Source: Amphirosellinia nigrospora
Taxonomy: Eukaryota; Ascomycota; Sordariomycetes; Xylariales; Xylariaceae
DNA: 64,000 nt
Direction of reading: 5' to 3'
Assembly: GCA_004123355.1 (NCBI GenBank)
Contig: SCHM01000001.1
Location: forward strand, 7,326,193-7,390,192
Positions 1 through 13,238 of the stretch are shown here, one piece after another. Position numbers and translations under genes: made by a program. Each line of letters begins with the position of its first letter. The first letter of the stretch is position 1. A model generated the notes under the pieces. That model saw only the letters and a program-made list of their open reading frames with translations. It was not told the DNA's origin and did not search any database.

Positions 1-318
1 TATAGGTATCTTGCTCTCTACAAAAAACGACACGGAAGCAATGAAGAAAGCGAATATGACAGTGGAATTGCTGGTGTTTCCAGTATGACCTGCCGTTGTT
101 GCAAAATTAGAGAAAGCCCCTATTTGGGATCTATTACTTTGTATATACACGCACAAGCCTCTAGGTTGTGCCCATAACTCCTATTTGCTAAAAGTTCCAT
201 TAAATGGAACTGGCCCGGTAACCAAACAATAGAATGCGAGGCTATATCAACCACTGAAGTCCTTGTTACGATAGAGACAAATAGAAATATGCTCAATCCC
301 TAGTGAAGGTCTTCCTAG

Positions 319-345
319 TTTTTTTTTTTTTTTTTTTTTTTTTTT
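319..345. repeat. Poly-T tract (27 T)
   Basis: An uninterrupted homopolymer of 27 T is read directly. It could be the A-tail of a retroposed sequence lying on the minus strand, but no element body was recognised next to it, so it is called only as a simple repeat. Confidence 0.9.
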
Positions 346-1899
346 GGTTTGGAATGTATGCTAGGTGCTTTGTACATATATTGTAGTAGCCAGAATTGAC
401 CTTAATGGGCTTGGATGTAAGCATAATAATTATGCCACTTCCTCAGTTACGGCCGAAGTATTGAAAACTAGCAGCCCTACTCAGTATTACGACACCCGCC
501 ACCCTGGGTTTTCTAGACAAATGATGTATGTAGTTAACCTCATGGTGGCAAGGATCACCCTATACCTGGCATGAAGCCATGAGTCATAAAGGGGCTAATT
601 AACCCCTCTCTTGACGTCCGAGACATTTAGAGAGAGACAGAAGAGTACCAGCGAATGATATAGCCTCCGTCGTACGGCCTGCCTAGGACCCGATGCCGAT
701 AGGGCCTTCGAACTTGTCTGTAAACAAGGGATGAAAGCAAACTTACATTGTAGACAGACACGGGAAATCAGAAGGCTTGTAGACCCCAAACAGCCAGCAC
801 TTGGGTACAAGTCTTTGTCTCATAAGCTGAAATTGGTATACCTGTAGGTCACACCTATGGGTATGTTCTACGCGCTAGCATTCACGTTCTGTGCACAGCA
901 AACAATATTATCGGGCGATTGAATTCCAATGATTTTGTCAGACCGCTACTGTGAAAAAGCTACGCCGCATTCAATGATATTTGGATATTGTCAACCAATC
1001 GCGTTCCCGTGCAACGAATAACTTTGTGCTACACTAACCGAAACATTAGAAGACACCTTGCTTGAAAACAATGAGTTCGGTCGGATGTTGACTTTTATGT
1101 TTTGTATGTGATTCAGGAGTATCACAATAAGGGGCCATAAGAACACTGCAGTCTCCTTAAATAGCCAGATAGTGGGTTCAGCAAAATGGACATAATCCAG
1201 AAACTATAATTATGACAATTTGATAATACTGCAGCGCCTCATTTGATAAAAAATGGTCGTGGTTTACCACTAGTAGCTAACGAGCGACGTGAAAGTTATT
1301 CTTAGAGAAGCACCGGTAGCCTGGAACATTCCGCCCATCAATTTCTTGAAATGGGAGCAAACAAATACCACATGGTCTCCTAATTAAGTGATACAAGAAC
1401 TATCGGCAATTAAGGCGTGGGGTTTCGAAGCTGCTTGCAAACTTGTATTCTTTCTTAAACCTTGGATACTGGCAAGTGAGGACAATTTGATGTGATAAAA
1501 TTGCTATAATGTTAGGCACACTGCTTCGGCAACACTATCGCCACCTTGGTGGATCGTTAGTACTGCCTCGAAGAGTCCATCGACAGTAAATAGCCTTGAG
1601 TAGCTTCTAGATAGGGTCTTTGTACAACTACAGAACTTATACTGGACCCCCATGCGAGGCTCCCACAAGAGTCCTAACATAATACTACGCGAACGAGACA
1701 TTTGGAGAACAGGTTTATCACATTGGTAAGCACGGGGGTATGTATATATTCATGTAGTTTCACGAGGACCAGTCCTTTTGTAAGCTAGTCTCTACCTATA
1801 TATGTACATGTTCTTTGTCTTAGGCTCATGGTCCTAGGGCCTTGGCATCATCATTAGGTCAAGTTAACTCTGGCAGTAGAGTGCGTTAGAGGATATAGG

Positions 1900-2190
1900 T
1901 TATAAACACTATTATATAGTTCGCAACAATTTCCCGATATTTCTGGACCATCCACCGTAGAAGGTTGTTCTCCTTTTACAACGCTTACATTGATAGAGAA
2001 GGTGTTTGACCTCCTGATCCTTAGCGTGACGGGCTAACCAAGCTAACAAAGCAGCCCTACCAGCTAGCGTCGGCCATTTCAACTGCTGCAATACTAGTAG
2101 GGCTGCTGACTAACTAGGTACTATTTCCCGTAGCCGTTGTTGTTGACTTTCTCTATCACTAGATGAAGCCCATCTAGACCTGCATCATTA
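1900..2190 (-). pseudogene. Decayed coding relic of unknown family
   Basis: Read on the minus strand, one frame stays open for about 95 codons with a single TAG. It has a non-random amino-acid texture: a Gln/Arg-rich start, an Ala/Leu-rich helix-like middle, then a Cys-x2-Cys pair in a Lys/Arg-rich context (YQCKRCKRR) followed by an aromatic segment (FYGGWSRN). Upstream the frame runs into clustered stops. I do not recognise the family; a DNA-binding domain from a mobile element is one possibility. It has no partner genes and looks dead. Confidence 0.3.
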
Positions 2191-3471
2191 TGCGGGGTGC
2201 ATTGGGAAGTGGCATTGGCCACTAGAATTTTGGTCCCTCACCCCATATTGCAGTATTTCCTCCACTAATGGCCCGACTAGGCAACTCCACCTAGAGCATA
2301 AATCGACCACGAGCATACCCGATTACGGCCGGCATTGCATGCTCTTGCAAGGATCACTATGATAGGAAAAGTTATCGGTCCGTCCCCGGATCTGCATCTC
2401 GCAGAATCCCCGGATTACTGAAACCGGGTTCTCGAGCTTACTACTGGGAGTAGACGGAAACTAAAGGGGCTACCAGCAACGTCTAAAATCCGACCTGTAT
2501 GTTTTTGTAATATAGGTAAATGGGGAGTTGAAAAGATTAGCGACTCTATCATGAACGCCAGGAACAAACTATAGACTTTTCACGCTTTACAAAATATCAG
2601 ACTAGCTTCACAAAGTACCGAGAAAAGTATATAGATATACATGCTAAACCAAATGCTCCTAGTTTGACATTAAACTAAAACTAACGGACTATAGCGCCTA
2701 TGAATTCTTCTGGGAACCGATGGCGTGGTGTTTGAGCATTGGCCAGGGGTTTCCGCCTAAGACTCCCCTTTTCTGGGGAATTAGGGGCGCGCAAGGACTA
2801 AGCGCTTTCAAACCCATGCTCTCTCATGGCTGTTTCACGATTAGTAACTTACACTAGGGCGCCTATTACGGTAAACCAAGTGCCACATTAGAACATCAGA
2901 TGATCAAAGCAGCAAGGCCCGTTTTGACAGCTTCTTGGCATAATGCAACTCTAAGTAATGCAAGGGTTGCAAAGACACTGTACTACTGGCCCCTAACGGC
3001 GACATTTCCCTGCCATAATTGCCGAAAGATCCATAGAGATGCAGCATTCACGACGATATAGGGCCAATTGCCTCATCTGCATCTATTGATTCCTCGGCCG
3101 ATTATGAGAGATCTTGTGCCGGAGTCACGGTGCTGGCCTACCATCGGTCGTATCATCGTTACAGAGGTGATGGGGTTTCTAGACCTTCAGAAGCACACCG
3201 TCCTTTAGCCCTCGCCGAAATCACCGAAGTTAACTTGAATAGGCAGCTCATTACGGGTCGTTACGCCGGGAAGAAATTGCGTGTTGTCACAAAGAGGACG
3301 ACTCCATCGCGTCTTTATCCCGGCATGTATCAATGTCAGAGCAGAGCCCTCCGGGGTCATGTTGGGGGCTTGCAGGCTCAGGACGGGTAAGCCGAATACA
3401 TAAAGAGCTTCTGCCCTGGTACGGAATATGTGAGCGTGACAGCATCTTCAGGATCGTCAGTTTTGCTCAAG

Positions 3472-6400
3472 ATGGTGAGCCTACTTCGCTGCTTGCTGCT
3501 GGCTGCTCCGGCAGCCTCTGCCGTCCTTCCAAGGGCGGGCGGCTCACAAGAAACCTCCAGCGAGTTTAGCAAGCGAGGAGTCTTTGGCCCTATCGACACC
3601 TCTGCCCCGGACAGCGTCGCCGGAGGGAAAGTTACTTGCGCTGCTCCGCCTGTGAGCTCATTTTTCGCTGGACTCAAGGCTCCGGTTAGTCACTGTTCGT
3701 TTAGATGTTCACGTAAAGCCTATGCTAAGTCTTACATAGTTCCCAACGAACACATGGTGGGCATCCTATGCTGCTACTCCCGGAAATGCTGTCGCTGCTG
3801 GCCCGTTTCCATACGAATCATCTCTGGATGGCGCGGGTATTCGGTTCGGTATTAGCACTAACCGACAGTTCGATGGCACGTCGGTCAAGCAACCCACGCA
3901 GATAGACTGGCTTGCCGGATTTTCCGAGCACTCAGGCAATTTCGCAAACCACAAAGCCACAGCTTTCGATACCCAGACTGTCACGGTTCAGTACTTTCAA
4001 GGCAGTTCCACTATGTCAGCTTATCTCGTTCCTGGATCTCCTTATATGACCTTCCAGTATAATCAAGCTACGCCACTATTAACGTCTGTCAACGGTGGTA
4101 TTCAATCCTTTAATGGACATGCACTTAGCACGGGTGCCAGTTGTATGTTGTCCCCCATACCGGAGAGTTGAGCCATTGAACTTACTAATTCATTGTAAAT
4201 AGTTAGTGCGACAGGAACAACATTCACGGTAGTCGACAGCACAGGCACGACATACCTCATTTACTCCCTGTCGTCTATCTCGCTAACGGCCACGGCGAAA
4301 TCGTCGGCTCTGGTGAAATTCGTGCGTCGGGCGCCTTTAGCGGTGTGCTCCGCCTGGTGAAGCTGAATGATCCGTCTCATAAGGCTCTTTTGGATCAACA
4401 CTACCAGGTTTATCCAACATCTGCCGGACTTGACTATTCCTTTACTACTACCACCAGCACTCTCATCTTCAACTGGAATACTGTTGGTGATGGAAGCCAG
4501 CTCCTCTTGCTTACTTGGCCACATCACCGAGTCTCGCTACAGAGTCCCAACTACCCAGCAACTACTGCGCTCAACTACCTTACCACTAAGTGCGTAACTA
4601 TTCCCGTACGAATATCATGTATATGGTTATTAACAGAACTATCTAGGGGTGGATGTACCCAATTCTCGGTAACCAGTGGAAATTGAACAACGCACTTTCG
4701 TCCATCACCTGGAATCCGCCCAGGGCACTGGATTCATCATGCAAAGCATCAGTCATCCAGGGGCTTCAGTATGAGATTGGTCTTCTTGATCCAGCTAATG
4801 CTCCCGTCCCCGGCGATTTCTACTATTGGGGAGGCACTCTTGCCGCTCAGGCCCGCCTGGCACTTATCGCGTAAGTTTTCGCTCAGCAATTACTCCACCT
4901 GGCAGTTTCATGTAGACAAATATTGACGCGTAAATTTATCTTGATAGTGACAACTTGGGGCGCTCTGATCTCGTCACACCGGTCATCAACTACCTCAAGG
5001 CATCTTTCGAACATTGGTTCCAGTCGTCATCTTCTACCCTTCCGGCTTACGAGACGGCCTGGGCGGAATCGTCAACAAGGCTGGCGCCACAAATGTGAAC
5101 ATTGACTTTGGCAATGGTTACTACAACGATCACCATTTCCATTACGGATATTTCCTCAACGTCGCCGCCGTGATCGCCAAGTTTGACACAAACTGGTTAA
5201 ACCAGCATAAGACTGCCATAAACTGGTTCGCAAGGTACGTGTCCACACTTTCTCGGTTAAATCTCACTTTGCTTACTTAGGTGTGCGCAACAACAGAGAC
5301 ATCATCAACCCATCTGCAAGCGACCCTTACTTCCCTGTCACGCGATGCCGTGATTGGTTTGCCGGTCATTCATGGGCTTCCGGAATTGCGAATGGCGCAG
5401 GTAGCCGAGACCAGGAGTCTGCGGGTGAGGCCATCAACGGGTACTACGGTGCTCTCCTCTGGGCAAGTGTCGCCTTGTCACAAGACTATGTCAACTACGC
5501 CAAGATGCTACTCGCCACGGAGCAGCAAGCTACGCAGATCTACTGGCACTTGTACCCCAGCCAGAGCCAGACTGCGCGCGACAACCCCTATCCCGAGCCC
5601 GCTATGCGCAATTTGATCACCATGGGTAATGTCGAAGATTGGCAATCCGGTGCCTGGCTCTTCTGGGGAAGCCAACGAGTGGAGATTGCGTCTATCCAGA
5701 TCCTACCAGTTACGCCAGTGAACGAGGTAAGATCAATTACGGACTCTTACCACATACCATTGACTCAAGGCTGATAAATGCTTTAGGTGCTATACGATAC
5801 CGAATGGGTGAACAACGTTTGGGCTTACACGATGCCCGAACTGGTTGACCCGACCATTGGAGATGAATGGTTCGTCTCACTCATTTGTACCATTTACTGA
5901 GTACTGTCGCTAACTTTCTATCGTGATAGGAAAAACGTTATCATTGCTGCCTATTCAAACGCCCATCCACAGACAGCTGCAGCTTGGAGCGCTAATATCA
6001 CAACATGGGGTATGTATCCGGTTTCTAATTTGCCTCGTACTTCGCTATAGTCGCTGACACAATTAGGCTCTGGCAACACATACACGAATGAACTTTTCTT
6101 CATCGGCACACGACCAAACCCCAGCGGTACCCCATCTGTGGTGCTCTGCCCCAGAATCCCTATGGCACCTTCAAGCTACAAGTGGCGTCCTCGGGCAAAT
6201 TCGTTGTCGCAACGAGCGGCAGCCCGAATCTCGTAGCGTCAGCTGGCTCAGGAGACGCCGCCGTATTCAACAGCGCCTACGTCCCCAACGCCGGCACGCT
6301 GCAGCTCAAGAGCACGAGCCAATACGTCACGGCCGATTCGTCCGGGAACTTTGCGATCTCGGCTTCGCGGCGACCGCGTCGAGCTGGGAACGTTTCACGA

Positions 6401-6549
6401 TCCGTCCGAAAATTGGGGCTGGCAATAATGTTTATACCATCAAGGCCGCGAGTAACGGGAAGTTCGTGACACTTGGCAGTGACGGATCGCTAATTAACAA
6501 TGGCGCGACTGAATCTGCGGGCACGGGCTTCACGTTTGTGGCGTCATAG
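3472..6549 (+). CDS. GH81 endo-beta-1,3-glucanase with C-terminal beta-trefoil
   Basis: Secreted endo-1,3-beta-glucanase of glycoside hydrolase family 81, acting on cell-wall beta-glucan. The chosen ATG opens a signal peptide ([17 protein letters not shown]). Family hallmarks follow: [21 protein letters not shown], then the catalytic core with [12 protein letters not shown] (the acid Asp region) and [14 protein letters not shown] (the conserved Glu pair), and [14 protein letters not shown]. Introns supported by frame and GT-AG: 4143-4202, 4871-4947, 5235-5296, 5727-5786, 5870-5939, 6010-6066, plus ones near 3690-3790 and 4590-4645. After the enzyme domain comes about 130 residues of fascin/ricin-like beta-trefoil ([34 protein letters not shown]), probably carbohydrate-binding. 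The frame slips about four times, e.g. in GGTACCCCATC near 6133 and near 6356. The family call is firm; intron 1 is uncertain. Confidence 0.93.
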
Positions 6550-6906
6550 AAGACGACTATGCGGGTTGAGGCTTCTGATATCAGCACGCCTCAACCTGTT
6601 CATCTTGAATAATGAAACTAATGAGAGAATCCCATATTATTTACCATCTATCTCATTAGTGAAAAAATACATTATACTTTGAGTAGAACAAACATCGCGG
6701 CTCCCTGTAGTGAACCTCTAGGGTGGAATCGGCGTCGACCCCATAATCACGGAGATGTGACTTGAAAGAGAACTAGTTAGAATAGCTTATGTAACACGAA
6801 AATAAATCTACATGAGACAATGATTCGATATGATGCATGGCCTGATGAATGGTATTGATTTGGTACGAGTACATACGGGGCGTTAGTTCTATTTTGACCC
6901 AGCTTC
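6550..6906. other. Convergent 3' intergenic
   Basis: It separates the 3' ends of the GH81 gene and the esterase gene. It is AT-rich and presumably carries both polyadenylation regions. Nothing else is seen. Confidence 0.6.
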
Positions 6907-8048
6907 TTACCGCGGACCAACGCTATCAATCCATCCTATAATCTCAGCCGCAACCTCATCACTGTTCTTTTCCATGAAACACATATGCCCGTTGCCGAGA
7001 ATTCCCCTATCTTTAAGATTGATATACTCAGCTTGGATACCCGCCTGTTTAAGATACTCGAAAACGGCCCAATCGTATTGCGCGTGGTACGAAGCCGGCG
7101 CCGTGATGACAACCACGGGATACCTTTCAGATTGACGAGCTGACGCGGCGGCGGGGAATCCGCCTGAATCGTGCAGTCAATGAGATCCTCAGCGGGCGCC
7201 TTGACGTCCGCCCGGACGAGGTCTACGTCCGGGTCCGTCACCGGCGGATCGTACGTGAGCGGCGCAGACGCGATGCCGTAACGGGAGCCGGGCCGGGCTT
7301 GAGGACTTTTATCAAGAACGGGGACCGGTGGGTTCGAGCGCGATGATGCTGCGCACGAGCTTGGGCCGTATGTCGGCGAGGAGCCACGGCGTCGAGCCGC
7401 CGGCCGAGTGGCCGAGCACGACGACCGGTTTGCCAATGCGGTCTACCAGCGCCGCGCACGCGGCCTGCGCGGCGGCCTCTTGCTTTCCGATATTTCCCAG
7501 CATCTGGAGGGTCGAGGCGGAAAAGTGGTCAAAGAACGGGTCACCTATGGCCCCGGTGCCGGGCCATTGCGTATGGAGCTTCGCCTGGGGCCAGGTCCCG
7601 TGTATTTGGCCGGCCGCAAATAGCTTTTGCAGGCTTGTAGTTGGGAACGTGATGAGCTCACCGTCATCGGGATGCCAGGGGCTCCGACCACGAAAAGGTA
7701 AGTCGACTAGATAACACTCAAAGCCTTGGGACAGGAAGTAGGATGCCCAGCCGGGGCTTCCATCCGGCTTGGTGAGCCAGTCCTACAAGTGACGGTTAAC
7801 AGGTGTGTGCATTTTCCGGTACGATAAGATATACTCACAACACCGGATCTTGTCGCGCCATGGATGAAAATGATGGGATCACGATCCTTAGCCTTGTCGC
7901 TCACGGCTGTGGGGATCAGTCTCTCAACGTACATCTGCTCACCAAATCTTTGTCCGCCTTTGGTGTCATCAATCCAGCGCCCGCCCACGTAGAAAATCTC
8001 GCGCTCATGGGCAGTCAATGACGTTATCTTTTTTCCTTGGTCTGCCAT
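6907..8048 (-). CDS. Alpha/beta hydrolase, Esterase_713-like
   Basis: Predicted serine hydrolase of the esterase-713 group of the alpha/beta-hydrolase fold; the substrate is unknown. Visible landmarks in order: PIIFIHGATRSG (oxyanion-hole region), DWLTKPDGSPGWASYFLSQG, the nucleophile elbow GHSAGG, ALEPTGP, APLTYDPPVTDP, TAPASYHAQYDWA and the catalytic-His segment NGHMCFMEKNSDEVA. The ATG at 8048 gives MADQGKKITSL; an in-frame ATG at 8081 is an alternative. One intron, 7783-7838 (56 nt, GTGAGT donor), restores the frame. Three single-base slips lie beside C/G runs: near 7320 (GGTCCCCGTT read on the minus strand), near 7290, and near 7120 (ATCCCGTGG). No signal peptide is apparent, so it is likely cytosolic. 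Confidence 0.88.
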
Positions 8049-10745
8049 TACTGACAATTTATTCAATGTAATACCTCTCAATTAATGGCTTTGCGAGTTT
8101 CGCTGGCGGTGCTTGTAGTAGAACTCCGGCTTCAGCAAGTGGAGGCGTCTGCTGTACCGAATATGCAGCACCTATCTACTTAGGTAGGTACCTAGAGTAG
8201 GTAGTTAGACTGATCCCCTCCCTATAAAGTACGAGGAGCCCGTCCTGTGGGGCATATGTACTACCGGTGTACGAGACTCCATTTGAACTCCATTTCCGCA
8301 ACCCAAAATGGTTATTCCTGTAAGCTTCTATGTGAACCCCTTATTGTTTTATATACAAACCCGTCACCTGTCTGTCCAGCTACCAATAGTACATGTGTTA
8401 CCCATAACCCACGGCTATGAGGGTCTTATCTATCTATCTAGTGTACGGGCCGCTGCAGGGAGGATTAGTGTGCCATCTCCCGACCTATTATACGCGGTGA
8501 AAACGGGGTGATGCATCACCCCTCCGGTGAGGGCTTATGGAGGCCGGCTGCGGTCCCCGGGGCAGACCATGAAAAAGAATGGAGCCGGTCAATCAAGATG
8601 GAGGTGGGCGTCGCTGCAAGATAGCCGGGTCCACAAAAGGCTGAGGCACCGCGGTAGATGAGATGGCAGTGGAGGGGCAACCTGGAGAAAGAGTATAAGC
8701 ATGGAGACAGAGGTGCAGATGAAGGTGAATGTCAGAGTGAGCACTAGAGCGACGATAGCGTGAGAATGACTGGGGCTCTTAAAGGCGACCATATTTAACT
8801 TCAGGGCGGCTCATGAAGAGGCCGCGACGTACCCATGGCTTGTTTTCCGGCCGGATCTTTGACGATAATCTCCGAGATCGATGCCGGGGCCAAAGTGTAT
8901 GATTTGCCAGTTGGTTGGACGGAGGGTGGCTTCAATGTACCCTTAAGGAGTCCTCGTTTATGGGAGACCGCCGGGGGTGGACAGTAGGACAGTTTTCTTC
9001 GTCGGTCGTGGGCATGTCGGAGATTTCCGATTAGAGTCAGAAGCTCGTAGTATGATGTCTGGTATTTATTTGGGAATGAATTGGGTTATAGACCGCAATA
9101 ATTTGAACTAGCCCTGAGATATTCCAGCACCCTTAAGCTATTTAGCGTAATGAAGCAAGTTGTATAAAATACTGTGTATCTGGCTTACGTATGGCGGCTA
9201 TCGATTTGATTATGGCTGTATGATAATGTTGATAGTCCTCCGGCTATAGGTAGTATCCAGGACTACTTACGTTGGCATCTAAGTTAATCTAGGCCCTCAG
9301 CTCACCGGATAGTTTATTGAGTGTGGTGAAGTATAGATTTGCGCTCTTATTTTTGAAGTCGTCAAAATTGAATGAGTATATCAATAGAGTAACATGCGGA
9401 CTCATCACTAGCTTCGGGGCGTAAATAAAATAAGTAATTTGTACTCTGTCGTAGGTTGTAGTCTATTTTGAAGTCTATGAAATCCATATTTTTGTGACAA
9501 GTCGTTCCAGAAACTGCGTGATTCGGCGTTAAGGCCCATTTGTCGATGATGGAGTTATTCCGGCAGACAAAGGAACAAGCCGCCTATAGGACTAATAATG
9601 TAAGGATATGATATAATATACCAATGACGCAACCTATTGCAGCTTATTCTTGGTAATCGTACACGAGTCAGCAATGCGGTTATGCTACTTGATATGTCCA
9701 GAAATGGTCAGTTGATCTAGAATGATCAAGGAGAAAGGCGTTGTCGGAGCACTGCAGCAGATCGCAGAGACTTGACCAGTTCAAAGGCCCACTGTGAATG
9801 GCGAGCCAGATCCACACCTACCACACCTACCCCTCATTTCTGGGCTTGGCGGCAGCGCGGCTTGACCTCTTCGAGTTAGACTCAGCCGGGTCAGGTGCAG
9901 GGTCAGACGCACAGTGCAATCCGACCAATCGAGTCATTACCCGCCGCTGCTTACAACCACAGCAGAACCACAGGTCTGCATAGGTACCGCACACGCTACA
10001 GACCTGCTGTATACCACCTAACCGGCCTACCTACGGTTGAACCTCGAATCCCCATTGCCCGGCACACACGTCCTCTCTGTTGTCCTCGATCGTACCTGAT
10101 TATGCCCAAGCATCCTCTTCCACGACAACTTCTACCTATCACCTCCCATGTACGCCTGCTCGCGACATTCAATTGGAACAACACGGCAAACCACAAAGCG
10201 CCCTGGTGCCAGCTCTGGGCCGTGACCATCTAATTGCTGCAGACCGAGGTGGCCAGCTGTACAGTACAATCCGGTCAAGCGTCCCACTGCCAACCAGAGC
10301 GGCTTGTTGGAGCTCCAGTGGATGCTCCTCGTGGCCGGTGTGGACGGGATAGATGGTTGGTCGGTTTGCCTTTTTAGTGCCAGCAGCAAATTTTCAACAC
10401 GTTTGATTCGATTGACTCAAGAGTGTCCGTGCCAGAACTGTGTCTCTGTGCGCCCTTGATTCTCCCGCCTTTTTTTTATTAGTTCGAGACCCCCCCCTCA
10501 CCCAATTCCTTCCGTGATCGGTGTGCCTGAGTTTGCTATTCACCGCGACACCGAGGTTTCCAACCGCCGAAAATAAGTGAGACCGGCTCAGGCGGGAGCG
10601 ACGAAAAAAAAAGAGCCGCCGACATCAGTCAGCAGTCCAGCCCAGCCCAGCAGCATTGGTCGGTGCTACTGCTGCGGATCCAACCCTGTCTCTCGGCCTC
10701 TTTCTCCGGCATAGCTGCCTTTCCTTGCTGCCATTGAATGCATGG
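8049..10745. other. Intergenic between esterase and Leu3-type regulator
   Basis: About 2.7 kb without a supportable gene. It holds TAGGTAGGTA-type tetranucleotide repeats near 8180-8215. A 67-codon minus-strand frame from an ATG at 8792 with a hydrophobic N-terminus is too short and unsupported to call. The final ~500 bases, with poly-T and poly-C tracts near 10470-10500, look like the 5' leader and promoter of the regulator. Confidence 0.5.
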
Positions 10746-13238
10746 ATGGCCACGTCGTCGTCGGCGGCGGCCCCCTCGGCCCCGTCCATGAGCCCGACTA
10801 GTCCTATGAGCCTCCATCGCTACGACTCCGTCAAGCGGAAACGCAGTACCATCGACAGCAGCCCCGGAGCATCGGCGATGAGGACCACTCCCTGATTGAG
10901 CCCGAGAAGAAGCGGCAACCCGGTGTCAAGCGCGCGTGCAATGAGTGTCGCCAACAGAAAGTGAGTCAACAGCCAACATCTCCAACGTCAGTATCGCGAA
11001 CCTTCACAACTGTTGCCAATCGTCCCAATGGCAATCGGCTGGGCTCCAGAGACAGACTGTCGACTCTCATACCCTTCGGCACCCGGCGATACCAGTTGTA
11101 CATTGCGTAAACGGCGCCCTTACATCGTCGCTGCGTATTCCAGAATCTCGTGTACCCGTGGGCATGCAACGGAAGCTATGCACCATCTCAATTCTCCGAA
11201 ACGTGCTAGGGCTAACCAATTCAACTTTGATTGACTTTAGTTACGTTGCGATGTCGTACAAACTCCGTTCCAAAGCTGCTCGCGCTGCATCCGGCTCAAA
11301 CTTGAATGCAAAATCGAATCCAACTTTAAGCGCGTTGGCAAGCGCTCTAAACACGCCGAGATGGAAAAGGAGATTGAACGTTTACGGCGGAATATTTCCC
11401 AGGCCAAAAAACAGGCTATGCCGTGGACGAGGAGGAGGATCTTCAATCACAATTACAGTCGCCCATCGCCAATAGCACCTATACCCACACACGAAACCCC
11501 TCCTTGATGGGGTCCGACGAGGCCGTGACATCGCTGCTGACATTAAAGAGGCTCTTATAGCATGGCGACCACTCACTATGCCTACGAGCTGGAACATGTG
11601 CGTCTGACCGAGCAGGACGTGCATGGGTTGTTTCAAGAATTCTTTACTTGCTACCCCTTCCTCCCATTTCTCAACGAGCACCAATCCCGATCTATACTAT
11701 CAGCAGCACGCCCTCCTCTTCTGGACTATCATAGCCATCGCCTCTCGCCGCTATTCACCGAAGCCTACAATATTACATGAGCTGTCCAACGGCCCACTCA
11801 ACAGGCTGTTGTGGGGACCGTGGGAGATGTACCTAACAGTTATTTCGTCGTCAAAGCTCTATGTCTTTTGTGTACATGGCCTTTACCGACGAGCACGACG
11901 ACGGCAGATCCCACACATATCCTGTGTGGTGTCATGATGAAGGCTGCAACGGCATAGGTATGCACCGGCCCAATCATACCCAAGATTTCTCAAGAGTTTC
12001 TGTAGAGCTCAACAAAGATCAGCTCCACGACCGAGTTACGACCTGGCTGTATGTAATATTGTGGCGCAGTCCATTGGCACGGCCTATGGCCAGCCGGCAA
12101 CTACTTTATATGACTGGACGTTGGCAATCCGGCCTGGCGAAGACGGTCCTTTCACGTTAGCACCAGAATTGGAGGCGAGATTGCGGATTGAGAGGTTTGC
12201 TGATAAAGTCTCAAAGGAGATGTACAGTAACGCCAGCGATCCTAGAGGTGTCGCCGGCGACCATAGAGCAATGCTGATGCGCGTGTATCGACGGGATTTC
12301 CAAGAACTGCAGGCCTCCATCCTCTCACAACATCTGTCCCCCATTGTTGACGCCCATCTGCAAGCTGCAAATGTACATCTACGCCTGGCTGGTTTCTTTG
12401 ATTCCAGCACAACACCAGGCTACATGGATGACCTGATGGGTCTCTGGCGGGCCGTGTCTGGCTACCTAGATCTACTCTTCGTGGAAACCAACCAATACAT
12501 CCTGGTATATGCCACTAACTACCTTCAGCAAATGCTTGTCGCTTGTGGGTTCGCCTTGTTGAAATTGATGAGGTCTTTCTTTGCTAGGACGATAGATGCT
12601 TCGAGGGGCAGAACACTTTTTCACAAGACCATCAATGCCATTCGAAAAACCAGCATTGTGGACAATGATCTCCCCTGGCGGCTGGCAGAGCTCATGGTCC
12701 AAATGTGGAACGGCGCACGCATTGAGATCAATAATAACAAGGCGAATTACGATGACGACACGGCAGTGCCAATCGACGATAGCTTACAGCTCAAGGTACG
12801 ATGTAGACACAGTATGAGTCTAGTCTATGACTCGATCTGGCGTTGGAGGGAAGAATATCAAGCGCAAGGGCGGGGATTAGACTGTAAGAACATCTCGCCG
12901 TTGCCATCCAACCTCTCTATCTGAGAGAACATGCTAATATCCATTAGCTCTCAAACAAGCCACTAACCCAGACTCCGCTAACGAGTCCTCAGCATCATCC
13001 ACCATATGGATAGCACCCTATTGCCGCAAACAATGTGACAACTATGGGATCCATTACAAATAACGGTGGCTTAACACCCACCCCGCAACATGGCCTCAAT
13101 ACTGGAGCCAACAGCATGATCGGCCTAGGAAGCTACGGGAGTGAACCGGGCTATGACTTTTTTGACCCACAGCATTGGGTCCTTGACGGACTTCTCGATT
13201 TTAATTATACATATAGTCAACCGTTGGAGGGCATGTAA
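10746..13238 (+). CDS. Leu3/PrtT-type Zn2Cys6 transcription factor
   Basis: Nuclear DNA-binding regulator. The zinc cluster follows C-x2-C-x6-C-x9-C-x2-C-x6-C: CNECRQQK, then across an intron (10961-11240) LRCDVVQTPFQSCSRCIRLKLEC. The following FKRVGKRSKHAEMEKEIERL is the linker and coiled coil typical of the Leu3 subgroup. The middle homology region is recognisable (HALLFWTIIAIASRRYSP, MKAATAIGMHRPNHTQDFSR, TWLYCNIVAQSIGTAYGQPA). A second intron lies near 12882-12947, and the tail is Asn/Gly/Pro-rich. The ATG gives MATSSSAAAPSAPSM. Frame slips include AGCCCCGGAGC near 10864 and CAATCCCGATC near 11687, both in C runs. It lies upstream of a LeuB-superfamily dehydrogenase on the same strand. 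The target genes are not shown by the sequence. Confidence 0.88.

Larger units (their letters stand above)
1..3471. other. Gene-poor left flank
   Basis: No intact gene is visible. The stretch contains a 27-base T run at about 319-345 and one decayed coding relic on the minus strand (about 1900-2190, listed separately). Remaining open frames are short, lack ATG starts or recognisable composition, and were not called. The last few hundred bases are presumably the promoter of the GH81 gene. Confidence 0.5.

Noticed and set aside
8589-8792. 67-codon minus-strand frame with hydrophobic N-terminus
   Set aside because: It could encode a tiny secreted or membrane peptide, but lacks cysteines, domain or neighbours to support it.
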